Assembly (NCBI GenBank): GCA_964601275.1
Contig: CAZRMV010000001.1
Span: 310,001 to 374,000, forward strand
Direction of reading: 5' to 3'
DNA from: JAOZPE01 sp964601275
GTDB lineage: Bacteria > Krumholzibacteriota > Krumholzibacteriia > JAJRXK01
DNA length: 64,000 nt
The first letter of the stretch is position 1. Every line of letters begins with the position of its first letter. This document shows positions 24,627 through 32,825 of this stretch, piece by piece. The translations under genes were made by a program, and so were the position numbers. A model generated the notes under the pieces. It saw only the letters and a program-made list of their open reading frames with translations. It did not search any database and was not told where the DNA came from.

Positions 24627-25639
24627 AGACCGGGTTGCTCCTGGCCCAGTTGGGCACCCCCGAGGCTCCCACCGCCGAGGCGGTGCGCGAGTACCTGCGC
24701 GAATTCCTGGGCGATCGGCGGGTGGTCGACTATCCGCGGTGGTTCTGGCGGCCGCTTCTGCACGGGGTGATCCTGAGGGTGCGGCCGGCCCGCAGCGCGC
24801 GACTGTACCGGAAGATCTGGACCGAGGAGGGCTCACCCCTTCTGGTCCATGGCCGCCGCCTTTGCGAGGGGGTGCAGGAGGCCCTCGGCGCGGACTGGAC
24901 GGTGGTCCTGGGAATGCGCTACGGCGAACCCTCCATGACATCCGCCCTGGACCGATTGATCCGGGAGGGGGTGCAGTCCCTGGTGGTCCTGCCCCTGTTC
25001 CCCCAGTACTCTTGGACCACCACCGAGAGCGTGCGTGACGTAGTGGAGCCCTTCTGTCGCCGGACGAAGCTTCCGCTGCGATGGATCGACCAGTTCCACC
25101 AGGACGAGGGATACCTCGATGCCTTGCAGGCGCTGGCCCAGGAGGAAGTGGAGCGCGCGGGCGAGCCGGACCACTGGCTGCTCAGTTTCCACGGTCTGCC
25201 CCGCCGCTTCGTGCGCTCGGGCGATCCCTACCCCGACCAGTGCGAGCAGACCGGGCAGGCCCTGGCCCACCGGATGGGCTGGCCGTCGGATCACTGGGAA
25301 CTCGCCTACCAGAGCCGCTTCGGCCCGGAGCCCTGGCTCACCCCCGCCACCGCCGGCCGCCTGGTGGAGCTGGGCAAGAGGGGGGTCGGGGATCTCTGCG
25401 TGATGACCCCCGGCTTCGCCGCGGATTGCCTGGAGACCATCGACGAGATCGGGGAGCTCGGGGCCCGCGCCTTCGAGCGCGCCGGAGGAGGGCGCTTGCG
25501 GCGGGTGCCCGCCCTGAACGAACACCCGGCGTGGGTCGAGGCGGTGGCCCGGATGGCGTTGCGGCGGGCTCGGCCGGCACCTTCTCCCTCGGGCTCTAGC
25601 AGCAACCGCCCCCCTGGTAATGCCAGGTCGGAGGGGTGA
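24623..25639 (+). CDS. hemH: Ferrochelatase
   Basis: A 338-residue HemH that inserts iron into protoporphyrin or coproporphyrin. LLLAQLGTPEAPTAEAVREYLREFL opens the family in recognisable blocks, VVLPLFPQYSWTTTES binds substrate, and SFHGLPRRFV carries the metal-site histidine. TPGFAADCLETIDEIGE has the conserved acidic helix. The last 44 bp overlap the 3' end of arsM on the opposite strand, giving a short non-conserved tail (SSSNRPPGNARSEG). Confidence 0.93.
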   Translation: MKTGLLLAQLGTPEAPTAEAVREYLREFLGDRRVVDYPRWFWRPLLHGVILRVRPARSARLYRKIWTEEGSPLLVHGRRLCEGVQEALGADWTVVLGMRYGEPSMTSALDRLIREGVQSLVVLPLFPQYSWTTTESVRDVVEPFCRRTKLPLRWIDQFHQDEGYLDALQALAQEEVERAGEPDHWLLSFHGLPRRFVRSGDPYPDQCEQTGQALAHRMGWPSDHWELAYQSRFGPEPWLTPATAGRLVELGKRGVGDLCVMTPGFAADCLETIDEIGELGARAFERAGGGRLRRVPALNEHPAWVEAVARMALRRARPAPSPSGSSSNRPPGNARSEG

Positions 25640-26573
25640 CGATCAGATCGTCGCCGCCGATCGATGCCAGGGCGGCGGCGGTCTTGTCGCAGACCTCCAG
25701 GGGCAGATCACGGCGCAGACGGTGTCCCCTTCCATCGTCGAAGAACTCCTCTTCGCCCATGTAGATGGCACACCGCCCGGTGAACACGCAGGGGCCATCG
25801 TCCTCGAGCGGACTCTTGACCGCAGCGGCCTCGATGGTCTCCAAGAGGATGGGCTGTTCCACCGCGTGGCGCCCGGGGACCAGGGCCCGGTAGGGGCGCC
25901 GGGATCGGATCTCGATGACCCCGAACCCCGCCTTGGTCAGCCGGGCGGTGTAGTCGCGCAGGGGAAGGGCCCCGGAGAGACAGGCGGCCCGCAGTTGGGG
26001 ATCCTCGCGGACCGAAGGAGGCAACGGGGTCTCGCAGATGGGGTCGCTGAGGACCAGGCGGCCTCCCGGGGCCAGCACCCGGTGGGCTTCCTGCAGCGCG
26101 CGGTCCAGTTCCTCGTCTTCGAAGATGTTGTAGAGGCAGTTCTGGGCCACCACCTGCACGCTCGCGTCGTCGACCGGAAGGTCCAGGGCATCCCCCCGGC
26201 GGAGATCGATGAAATCGGGGGAGAACCAGGGGTTGAGCCGCGCCGCCTCCTCGATATTCTGCCGGCACCGTTCCAGCATGGCGTCGACGGTATCGATGCC
26301 GATCACTGCATGGGGCCGGCGCGTCAGGTGCGCAAAGCCGAGCAGCTCGAGTCCGCCGCCGACCCCGAGATACAGGACCGTCCCGTCGGGGGGGACGTCC
26401 GCCGGCGCAACGCAACTGCCGCAGCCGTAGTTCATTTCCTCCATGATCGGAGGAATGACGAGATCCCGGGCCCGGTAGGGGGCGCTGCCCACGCAGCAGA
26501 GGGTGCGGTCGGGCTCGTGGGCGGCGTGGGTGTAGAGCTCGGTGGTGGCGGTACGCAGTCTGTTTTCGTCCAT
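25596..26573 (-). CDS. arsM: Arsenite methyltransferase of the arsenosugar type
   Basis: A 325-residue SAM methyltransferase. Cysteines expected to bind As(III) appear in TLCCVGS (Cys26, Cys27), NYGCGSC (Cys51, Cys54) and the extreme C-terminal Cys-Cys. The SAM site is LYLGVGGGLE followed by GIDTVDAML. This longer variant, with NYGCGSC and a terminal Cys pair, accompanies ArsS. ArsM supplies dimethylarsenite to ArsS at 12335-13393. The gene is 12 kb from arsS, so the pathway is split here. GGAGAGA precedes the ATG. Confidence 0.82.
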   Translation of the reverse strand: MDENRLRTATTELYTHAAHEPDRTLCCVGSAPYRARDLVIPPIMEEMNYGCGSCVAPADVPPDGTVLYLGVGGGLELLGFAHLTRRPHAVIGIDTVDAMLERCRQNIEEAARLNPWFSPDFIDLRRGDALDLPVDDASVQVVAQNCLYNIFEDEELDRALQEAHRVLAPGGRLVLSDPICETPLPPSVREDPQLRAACLSGALPLRDYTARLTKAGFGVIEIRSRRPYRALVPGRHAVEQPILLETIEAAAVKSPLEDDGPCVFTGRCAIYMGEEEFFDDGRGHRLRRDLPLEVCDKTAAALASIGGDDLIVTPPTWHYQGGGCC

Positions 26574-26692
26574 GGATTCTCTCCTGCGGTGGTGAAGGGG
26601 CGGCCGCAGGGGCCGCGGAACTCCTCGATTCGGCGCCACAGGGGCGGATCCCGGCGCGTGGATGATCTTTGCTGCCGTTCGTACGGCTCTGG

Positions 26693-26701
26693 TGCTAGAT
26701 T
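26693..26701 (+). promoter_or_regulatory. Extended -10 promoter for the RelA/SpoT-like gene
   Basis: TGCTAGATT, with no -35 at normal spacing. It would give a leader of about 110 nt to the ATG at 26818. Confidence 0.3.
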
Positions 26702-26817
26702 GTGAAGGGTGCCGCGCTCCGGGGCCGGCACTCGGGCCTGGGAACTTCCCACCCGTCCGGCCGTAGAAGCAAGCGCCCCTGATCGCTGAATCCCGTCTCC
26801 TGCAGGAGCGCGAACGG

Positions 26818-28116
26818 ATGGCTCGAACCATCTCGATCGTTCCCAAGGCGGGCGCGGCCGCCACCGACGACCGCCCCGACTACTCCGCGCATCCTCTTCT
26901 CGACCCCACATTCTTCGAGCACGAACGCGACGCGTTGCGTCATTACGCCCGCCTCTTGCGGGAGAACCTGCGCAACCCCTGGCGCTACCAGGACCTTCTC
27001 AATCGTCTTCTGCACCCGATGTACGAGAAGCATCCCGTGGAGGTGAATGAGCGGATCCTGGCCTCCTACCTGAAGGATGCCAGCGCGTATGTCGCGCAGC
27101 TCGTCCTGCTCTTGCCCCCCGAGCAGAGGGAAACCTACCGCTGCGACGAGGAAATCGCCAAGACCAATGACATCCGGCACCTGGCGGAGATCCTCTTCAG
27201 GGAGCGCGACCGACGCCGGACCTTCGAGGCGCGGAGGAAACTCTACCTGACCAAGTTGCTCATCCAGATCGACCACACGCGGAGGATCCAAGAAGGGCCA
27301 CGGCACAAGAGATTCCTGCTTTCCCTGCTGGACCGCGGTCTGTGGGCCTACGTGCGGGAGACGAAGGATGTCGAGGTGAGCTATCTCATCGACGAGAACG
27401 GGGTTCGCCTGGAAGAGGCCCACGGTCGGGGCGAGGGATACCACTGGTTCCGCTTCAAGACCCGCCGCGTCGTCCGCGATCTTCCCGGGGGTCCGTACGA
27501 TCTGCCCATCTATCACGTCTCCGCGCGCTTCAAGCTGGACGGGGCGCCGGCGGCGGGAATGCGCCAGGCGGACCGCCGGTCCACCGATCTGCCCCGCCTG
27601 GAACGGGTCCGATCCGCTTCGGTGCTGTCCAAGATGCTGCGCAAGCGCATCAACGATCCGGTGGCGATCACCGATATCCTGGGCCTGCGATTCATCGTCG
27701 AGACCGAGCGGGAGGTGATGAAACTGGCCGACCTGTTGCACCATGTGCTGGGGGGACCCTTGGCCTTCCGCAACCAGGTCGATCTGTTCCATTTCCCCGA
27801 GCAGCACGACCGGATGAATCGTTTCAGCAGCCGCGACTTCAAGGTGTTCAAGGAGGACGTGGACATTCTCTACGCCCCCAGTCATGGCGAGGCGATCCGT
27901 CCGTACATCTTCCCCGTGGAGCTGCAGATCTTCACCGTGGAGAGTTATCTTCGTTCGGTCCACCGGCCGGACGCGGCCAGTCACCGCAGCTACCGGAGAC
28001 GGCAGTTCATCGAGGGAGTGTTTCCCTACGTCTTCCCGGTGGAGATCTACGGCCGACCGGCGGACGGGCTGCACACGGACGAGGACACCGAAGGAACGAA
28101 ACGCCGTCCCGCCTAG
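26818..28116 (+). CDS. Divergent RelA/SpoT-fold nucleotidyltransferase-like protein
   Basis: A 432-residue protein with a helical N-terminal half (about 1-230) and a C-terminal region resembling the RelA/SpoT synthetase fold. SKMLRKRINDPVAITDILGLRFIV aligns in blocks with the S-x-x-x-K ... D-x-x-G-x-R segment, and FPVELQIFTVESYLRSVHR with the E-x-Q-x-R-T strand and the helix after it. The arginine of E-x-Q-x-R-T is phenylalanine here (ELQIFT), so canonical (p)ppGpp synthesis is doubtful. No hydrolase, TGS or ACT domain is visible. Its TAG shares a CTAG with the converging TerB-like gene. The fold call is by motif only. Confidence 0.55.
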   Translation: MARTISIVPKAGAAATDDRPDYSAHPLLDPTFFEHERDALRHYARLLRENLRNPWRYQDLLNRLLHPMYEKHPVEVNERILASYLKDASAYVAQLVLLLPPEQRETYRCDEEIAKTNDIRHLAEILFRERDRRRTFEARRKLYLTKLLIQIDHTRRIQEGPRHKRFLLSLLDRGLWAYVRETKDVEVSYLIDENGVRLEEAHGRGEGYHWFRFKTRRVVRDLPGGPYDLPIYHVSARFKLDGAPAAGMRQADRRSTDLPRLERVRSASVLSKMLRKRINDPVAITDILGLRFIVETEREVMKLADLLHHVLGGPLAFRNQVDLFHFPEQHDRMNRFSSRDFKVFKEDVDILYAPSHGEAIRPYIFPVELQIFTVESYLRSVHRPDAASHRSYRRRQFIEGVFPYVFPVEIYGRPADGLHTDEDTEGTKRRPA

Positions 28117-29036
28117 CGGACCCTTCTCTGCCGGGGCACCCGCGTCTTGGCCGCGATGAAGTGGACGTTGGAGAGTTTCAGTCCCATGGCGACCAGGCGG
28201 ATCTCCTCCATCTCCTCCAGGCTCACCATGCCGTCGCCCGCCGCCACCGCGAACAGCACGTCGAGGAACGAAGCGCGCTCGCTCTCGGTGGTCAGCTGGA
28301 AGAATTCGCGCAAGGTATGATGCAGGTCCAGGAGGCCGGTGGAGCGGATGATCATGACATCGGTCACCGCCCGGGCGGTTGCTTCGTCGAGCTTCCATCC
28401 GTCGCGCAACGCAGAGATCATGGTTTCACGTTCGCCCTCGTCGACCTTGCGGTCGAGCGAGGCGATGTGGGCCATCAGCCCCCCGGCCAGGCACAGCCGC
28501 CTCAACTCGGTTTCGTCCATCGGAGGAGGGGACGCTCCTTCCTCCAGCCGCTCCAGCACATCGCGGTAGATCGCCTGGTGCAGATCCTTCAACCGCCGGG
28601 AATCGGCGGCACGGTCCAGGCGGGCTGAGCGTCTCTTCAGGGGGTGATGGAAGAGCCCGCGGAGGTTCTCCCAGATGCCCGCGGAGGGTCCGCGGGTGTC
28701 CAGTGCGTCACGGATTCGTCGCAGCGCGGTGCGCTCGGCCTCCCCGAAGGTGCCATCGGTCTCCAGGAGGCGATCGAGCGCTTCGATGACCAGGCGGCGG
28801 TCTTCGTCGCCTTCGATGCTCCGCAGCAGCGACTCGATGAGGCGCTCTCGTTCGTCGGGGCCAGCGGGGATGTCGGCCCGGCGTTCGAGTTCCTCCCAAT
28901 CCTCCGGCCGCAGGCCGGGAAGTCCGAAGAGAAGGTCCTTCAGGCTCTCCAGTTCGCGTTGTTCCAGTTCCCCGTCCGCCCATGCGGCCGCGATGAGACA
29001 GTGTCCCAGGTTTACCACCACGCGTCTTTGCGTCAT
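28113..29036 (-). CDS. TerB-like helical protein, two TerB-type domains
   Basis: A 307-residue soluble helical protein. Two segments (about 5-105 and 190-300) show the TerB/DjlA-like pattern: ALxxHxAAAD-type starts (LIAAAWADGELEQRELESLKDLL and MAHIASLDRKVDEGERETMISAL in blocks) with acidic residues spaced as metal ligands, then AVAAGDGMVSLEEMEEIRLVA. TerB domains bind metal and act in stress or membrane-associated complexes. No other ter genes are present. The start is ATG 29036. Confidence 0.7.
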   Translation of the reverse strand: MTQRRVVVNLGHCLIAAAWADGELEQRELESLKDLLFGLPGLRPEDWEELERRADIPAGPDERERLIESLLRSIEGDEDRRLVIEALDRLLETDGTFGEAERTALRRIRDALDTRGPSAGIWENLRGLFHHPLKRRSARLDRAADSRRLKDLHQAIYRDVLERLEEGASPPPMDETELRRLCLAGGLMAHIASLDRKVDEGERETMISALRDGWKLDEATARAVTDVMIIRSTGLLDLHHTLREFFQLTTESERASFLDVLFAVAAGDGMVSLEEMEEIRLVAMGLKLSNVHFIAAKTRVPRQRRVR

Positions 29037-29115
29037 GCTTGCCGTTCCTTCAGACCGCTGGACCGGTGGGGTCCGACTTCGCGGGAGGATACCTTGAGTC
29101 TTCGTCCTGGGGAAA

Positions 29116-30251
29116 GTGGCAAACACAGGATCCAAGGGGGTGGCCGTGGCTGAGGGACCCCTTGCTTCCAGAAGCGGGAGATGGGTCCTGGTCCTGGCGC
29201 TTTCCGCCGGGCTGGTGCTTTCGGTCGCGCTCTCCCGCCGCGGGCGGCGGACTGCGCCGACGGGCCCTGCGGGCCGGGCCGCGGTGGAGCGGGTCATCCT
29301 CTTCGCGCCGAACCTCGTCGAGTCCGCCTGGGCCCTGGGATACGGGCCGAAGATCATCGCCATCACCGAGTATTGCGTGTGGCCGCCCCAGCTCCTCGAT
29401 CTTCCGTCGGTCGGGGGGGCCGCCGATCCCAACCTGGAGCGGATCGTCGCGTTGCGTCCCGACCTCGTGGTGGTGGAGGGGGACAGCTGGCTCCTCGCGC
29501 GCCTGGCCAGAGCTTCGGGGATCCGCTGGGCCCGGGTGGACATGGACCGGGATCTCGCCTCGATCTTCAGGGGCTTCGCCCGGCTCGATTCCCTGCTCGG
29601 GGGCGGGGCTTCGGTCGGGGCCGAAGAGCTCGCCCGCCGGATCCGCGCGGAACTGGAGGACGTCCGGGCGCGGGGCGTCGGGCTGAACGCGGGGCGGGTC
29701 CTCTTGTCGATGGGCCATGCTCCCGGCGGACTGGAGGGCCTGTGGACGGTAGGCCCCTCCAGTTTCCTCAACGAATTGCTGGTGATCGCCGGTGGAGTGC
29801 CCTACCTGGGCGAGGGAGGTTGGGGGTACCGGTCCCTGAGCCGGGAAAAGCTCCTGGCCGATCCTCCCCGGCTTGTGCTGGAACTGCGTCCGGGCCAGAC
29901 TCTGGACGCCCCCGCGAAGGAGGCCCTGGTGGATTCCTGGCGAAAGGCGGGGGTGGAGGTTCCGGTCGCGGTGGTCACCTTCGACGGTCTCCTGGTTCCG
30001 GGACCCAGGGTCGGACAGAGCGCGCGGGCGCTCCAACGCGCGATGGAGCGGGCGCTCCANNNNNNNNNNNNNNNNNNNNNNNNNNNNNNNNNNNNNNNNN
30101 NNNNNNNNNNNNNNNNNNNNNNNNNNNNNNNNNNNNNNNNNNNNNNNNNNNNNNNNNNNCCAGGGTCGGACAGAGCGCGCGGGCGCTCCAACGCGCGATG
30201 GAGCGGGCGCTCCAACGCGCGATGGAGCGGGCGCTCCACGGAGGGGAATGA
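29116..30251 (+). CDS. BtuF-like ABC substrate-binding protein, broken by an assembly gap
   Basis: An exported TroA/BtuF-fold protein: N-terminal hydrophobic segment (VLVLALSAGLVLSVAL), then RVILFAPNLVESAWALGYGPKIIAITEY and RIVALRPDLVVVEGD, typical of cobalamin or siderophore binders. The annotated frame contains 100 Ns (30060-30159). Both sides carry the same 55 bp, and merging them restores one frame that ends RVGQSARALQRAMER(ALQRAMER)ALHGGE at the TGA 30249-30251. The true start may be GTG 29116, 29140 or 29146; the last has AAGGGGG 5 nt upstream. The downstream ATPase, permease and adenosyltransferase point to vitamin B12. Confidence 0.78.
30060..30159. other. Assembly gap of 100 N, probably artificial
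   Basis: Exactly 100 Ns. Bases 30005-30059 are identical to 30160-30214, so two contigs that overlap by 55 bp appear to have been scaffolded without merging. Confidence 0.9.
30183..30237 (+). repeat. 24-bp tandem repeat at the 3' end of the btuF-like gene
   Basis: The unit GCGCTCCAACGCGCG-ATGGAGCGG (24 bp) is present twice plus a partial copy and encodes the octapeptide ALQRAMER in frame. A further copy sits just left of the N gap. The true copy number is unknown because the assembly broke here. Confidence 0.85.
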
Positions 30252-30255
30252 GAAC

Positions 30256-31062
30256 TTGGGTCTGGTCCTGAGCGACATCCATTTCGCCTATCCCCAGGGC
30301 CCGAAGGTGCTGGAGGGACTTCATCTCCGCCTCGCTGCGGGGGAGCTGGTGGCCCTGATCGGGCCCAACGGGAGCGGCAAGAGCACGCTCCTGCGCCTGG
30401 CCGCCGGACTGCTCTCTCCCCTGAGTGGGCGCGTCGGATGGGAGGAGAAGGACCTGTCGGAGATGACGCTCCAAGAGCGCGCGCGTCGCATCGCCTTCCT
30501 CCCCCAGGAAGTGGAGAGCGTCCATGCCCACACCGTGCGGGAAACCGTGGAACTGGGAAGGCACCCGCACCGGGGGCCCTTCTCGGGCCTGAAGAAGGAG
30601 GACCACCGAGCGGTCGAGGAGGCGATGGCGAAGACCGAGGTCGCCGAGCTCAGCCACCGGAACCTGCGGCAGTTGAGCGGAGGCGAGCGGCGCCGGGTCT
30701 TCCTGGCCGCCGCCCTGGCCCAGGGGGGCGATCTGCTTCTGTTGGACGAACCCACCGCGGCGATGGATCTGCACCACCAGGTGCAGCTGATGTCCTTCCT
30801 GGCCCGCTTGGCCCGGGAGGGACGGGCCATCCTCTGCGCCACCCACGATCTCAATCTCGCCGCGGCCTTCGCGACCCGGCTCGCCCTGATGCATCGGGGA
30901 CGCTGCGTGGCCGACGGGAGCGCGGAGGAGGTCCTGGGTGGATCGCTGCTGCGGGAAGTCTACGGCGAGGGAATCTGGGTGGGGCCGCATCCGGGAGGAC
31001 GCGGAATCGCGGTCCTGCCGTGGCCCGCCGGCACCGATGGCCGAGGAGTCGAGGGATCATGA
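30256..31062 (+). CDS. ABC transporter ATPase, BtuD/FecE type
   Basis: A 268-residue ATPase: Walker A GPNGSGKS (about residues 35-42), Q-loop FLPQE, signature LSGGE, Walker B LLLLDEPT and the switch histidine in THDLNLA. The family serves BtuCD and iron-siderophore importers. The start is a TTG at 30256 with GAGGGG 9 nt upstream; no ATG or GTG is available in frame before the fold. Its TGA overlaps the permease ATG (ATGA). Confidence 0.92.
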   Translation: MGLVLSDIHFAYPQGPKVLEGLHLRLAAGELVALIGPNGSGKSTLLRLAAGLLSPLSGRVGWEEKDLSEMTLQERARRIAFLPQEVESVHAHTVRETVELGRHPHRGPFSGLKKEDHRAVEEAMAKTEVAELSHRNLRQLSGGERRRVFLAAALAQGGDLLLLDEPTAAMDLHHQVQLMSFLARLAREGRAILCATHDLNLAAAFATRLALMHRGRCVADGSAEEVLGGSLLREVYGEGIWVGPHPGGRGIAVLPWPAGTDGRGVEGS

Positions 31063-32063
31063 GACGCCGTCCGTGGATCGGGGTGGGGGTGCTGGCGCTG
31101 TTGTGCGCCGCCGCGGTGATCGGCGCGCCGCTGTTGGGCGCCGAAACGATCTCCTTGCGGGGCGCCCTCGTGGATCTTCTCCACGGCGCAGCCACGCCCC
31201 GGGCGCGGATCCTCGCCCTGCGCCTGCCCCGGGTGGCCCTGGGTCTTCTGGCGGGAGGAAGCCTCGCGGTGGCCGGCGCGGCGTTCCAGACCCTCCTGCG
31301 CAACGCCTTGGCCACTCCCTACACCCTGGGCGTCTCCTTCGCCGGGGCGTTGGGAGCCTTCCTCGCGATGAGCGTTCCCGCGCTCTCCTTCGCGGTGGGC
31401 CCGGTTTCCTCGATCACCCTCTTTGCCTTCCTGCTGGCCGCGCTCGACGTCGCCGCCCTCTACCTGCTGGCGCGCCGGGGCCGCGGCATCCGCACCGGGG
31501 AGCTGTTGCTCGCGGGAGTGACCCTGAACTACTTCTGCGGGGCGGCGATCCTGCTCCTCAGATTCCTCAGCGATCCGTTCCGCCTGCGGTCGATGGATCA
31601 TTGGATGATGGGCGGGTTGGCGGTGGGAGGGTGGAACGACCTGGCCCCATTGCCGGTCATCCTGCTGCCCGGTCTCGCGGTGCTCTTCCTCCACGCGCGT
31701 TCCCTCGATCAGCTCTCCTTCGGCGAAGAGCTGGCGGGAAGCCGCGGAGTGGATGTGGACGCCACCCGGAAATCGATCCTGGTGGGCGCCTCGGCGGTGG
31801 TCGCGGTGGTGGTCTCGGTCACCGGACCCATCGGTTTCGTCGGATTGCTCGCGCCCCATGCCGCCCGGAAGATGCTGGGGCCGGCGCACGGGGTGCTTCT
31901 TCCCGCCTCGTTCTTCCTCGGCGGAGGCTTCCTGGTCCTGGCCGACGCCTTGACCCGGCTCATCGGAGCCTGGGTGGGAGGAGCCGAATTGCCGGTGGGG
32001 GTCTTCACGGCGCTGGCGGGCGCGCCCCTCTTCCTGGCCCTCCTGCTGAGACGGCGAAGGTGA
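31059..32063 (+). CDS. ABC transporter permease, BtuC/FecCD family
   Basis: A 334-residue polytopic permease with about nine or ten membrane segments. LRLPRVALGLLAGGSLAVAGAAFQTLLRNALATPYTLG is the BtuC/FecCD N-terminal signature in blocks, and GPIGFVGLLAPHAARKMLG forms the coupling region. It is translationally coupled to the ATPase. With the binding protein and the adenosyltransferase downstream, cobalamin import is the best reading. Confidence 0.92.
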   Translation: MRRRPWIGVGVLALLCAAAVIGAPLLGAETISLRGALVDLLHGAATPRARILALRLPRVALGLLAGGSLAVAGAAFQTLLRNALATPYTLGVSFAGALGAFLAMSVPALSFAVGPVSSITLFAFLLAALDVAALYLLARRGRGIRTGELLLAGVTLNYFCGAAILLLRFLSDPFRLRSMDHWMMGGLAVGGWNDLAPLPVILLPGLAVLFLHARSLDQLSFGEELAGSRGVDVDATRKSILVGASAVVAVVVSVTGPIGFVGLLAPHAARKMLGPAHGVLLPASFFLGGGFLVLADALTRLIGAWVGGAELPVGVFTALAGAPLFLALLLRRRR

Positions 32064-32082
32064 GCCGGTTGCTCTGCGTCCT

Positions 32083-32110
32083 TTCGCATCCCGCTTCGCC
32101 ACGTTAGACT
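32083..32110 (+). promoter_or_regulatory. Possible near-leaderless promoter for the adenosyltransferase gene
   Basis: TTCGCA (32083-32088), 16 bp, TAGACT (32105-32110), ending 6 nt before the ATG at 32117. A start 7 nt after the -10 would fall on the A of the ATG. Confidence 0.3.
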
Positions 32111-32116
32111 CCTTCC

Positions 32117-32815
32117 ATGGTCAAACTCCATCGCATCACCACCCGGACCGGAGACGACGGCACCACCGGTCTGGCCGACGGAAGCCGGCTTCTGAAGAGT
32201 CACCCTCGGGTCGCCGCCTACGGGGCGGTCGACGAACTGAACGCGCTGGTGGGCCTGTGCGCGGGCGCGGAGGGAATCGATCGGGAACTGGAAGGATTGC
32301 TGGTGGCGGTCCAGCACGACCTCTTCGACCTGGGCGCGGACCTGGCGACCCCGATCACTTCCGAGGAGGAAGGAGCAGCCGGTCGAACGGCCCCGGGTTC
32401 TTCCCAGGGAGGAGCTGGAGCGGATCGCACGACCGAGGACTCTTTCGGGAAGGAAGGCGGGGCGGACCCCAAGAGCGCGAAGGGCCCCGCGGAGAACCGG
32501 GGTCCGCTGAGGGTCGTGTCCTCCCAGGTGGAATGGCTCGAGACCGCCATCGACGAACGCACCCGGCGCCAGCCGCCCCTGACGAGTTTCGTGTTGCCCG
32601 GAGGATCTCCGGCCGGACGCTGGCTGCATCTGGCGAGGGCGGTCTGCCGCCGGGCCGAACGGGAGTGCGTGGCCCTCTCCCAGACCGAAGCGGTGAATCC
32701 GGTGGCGATCCGGTATCTGAACCGCTTGAGCGATCTCCTGTTCGTCTGCGCCCGGCAGGCCAACGACGATGGCCGGGGCGACCTGCTCTGGCAACCCGGC
32801 CATGGCCGGCGCTGA
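32117..32815 (+). CDS. PduO-type ATP:cob(I)alamin adenosyltransferase with a long insertion
   Basis: A 232-residue PduO-type enzyme that makes adenosylcobalamin. TRTGDDGTTGLADGSRLLKS binds ATP and RYLNRLSDLLFVCAR is the C-terminal signature, with FVLPGG and RAVCRRAER between. Residues about 82-130 are an extra Gly/Ala/Glu-rich segment absent from the roughly 190-residue family norm, most likely a surface loop. Position directly after the importer indicates that imported cobalamin is converted to the coenzyme form. Confidence 0.92.
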   Translation: MVKLHRITTRTGDDGTTGLADGSRLLKSHPRVAAYGAVDELNALVGLCAGAEGIDRELEGLLVAVQHDLFDLGADLATPITSEEEGAAGRTAPGSSQGGAGADRTTEDSFGKEGGADPKSAKGPAENRGPLRVVSSQVEWLETAIDERTRRQPPLTSFVLPGGSPAGRWLHLARAVCRRAERECVALSQTEAVNPVAIRYLNRLSDLLFVCARQANDDGRGDLLWQPGHGRR

Positions 32816-32825
32816 GGTGCGTTCC

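Noticed and set aside
29037..29115. Cobalamin riboswitch upstream of the B12-type importer
   Set aside because: Only about 80 bp separates the importer from the divergent gene, too short for the aptamer, and no B12-box was seen.
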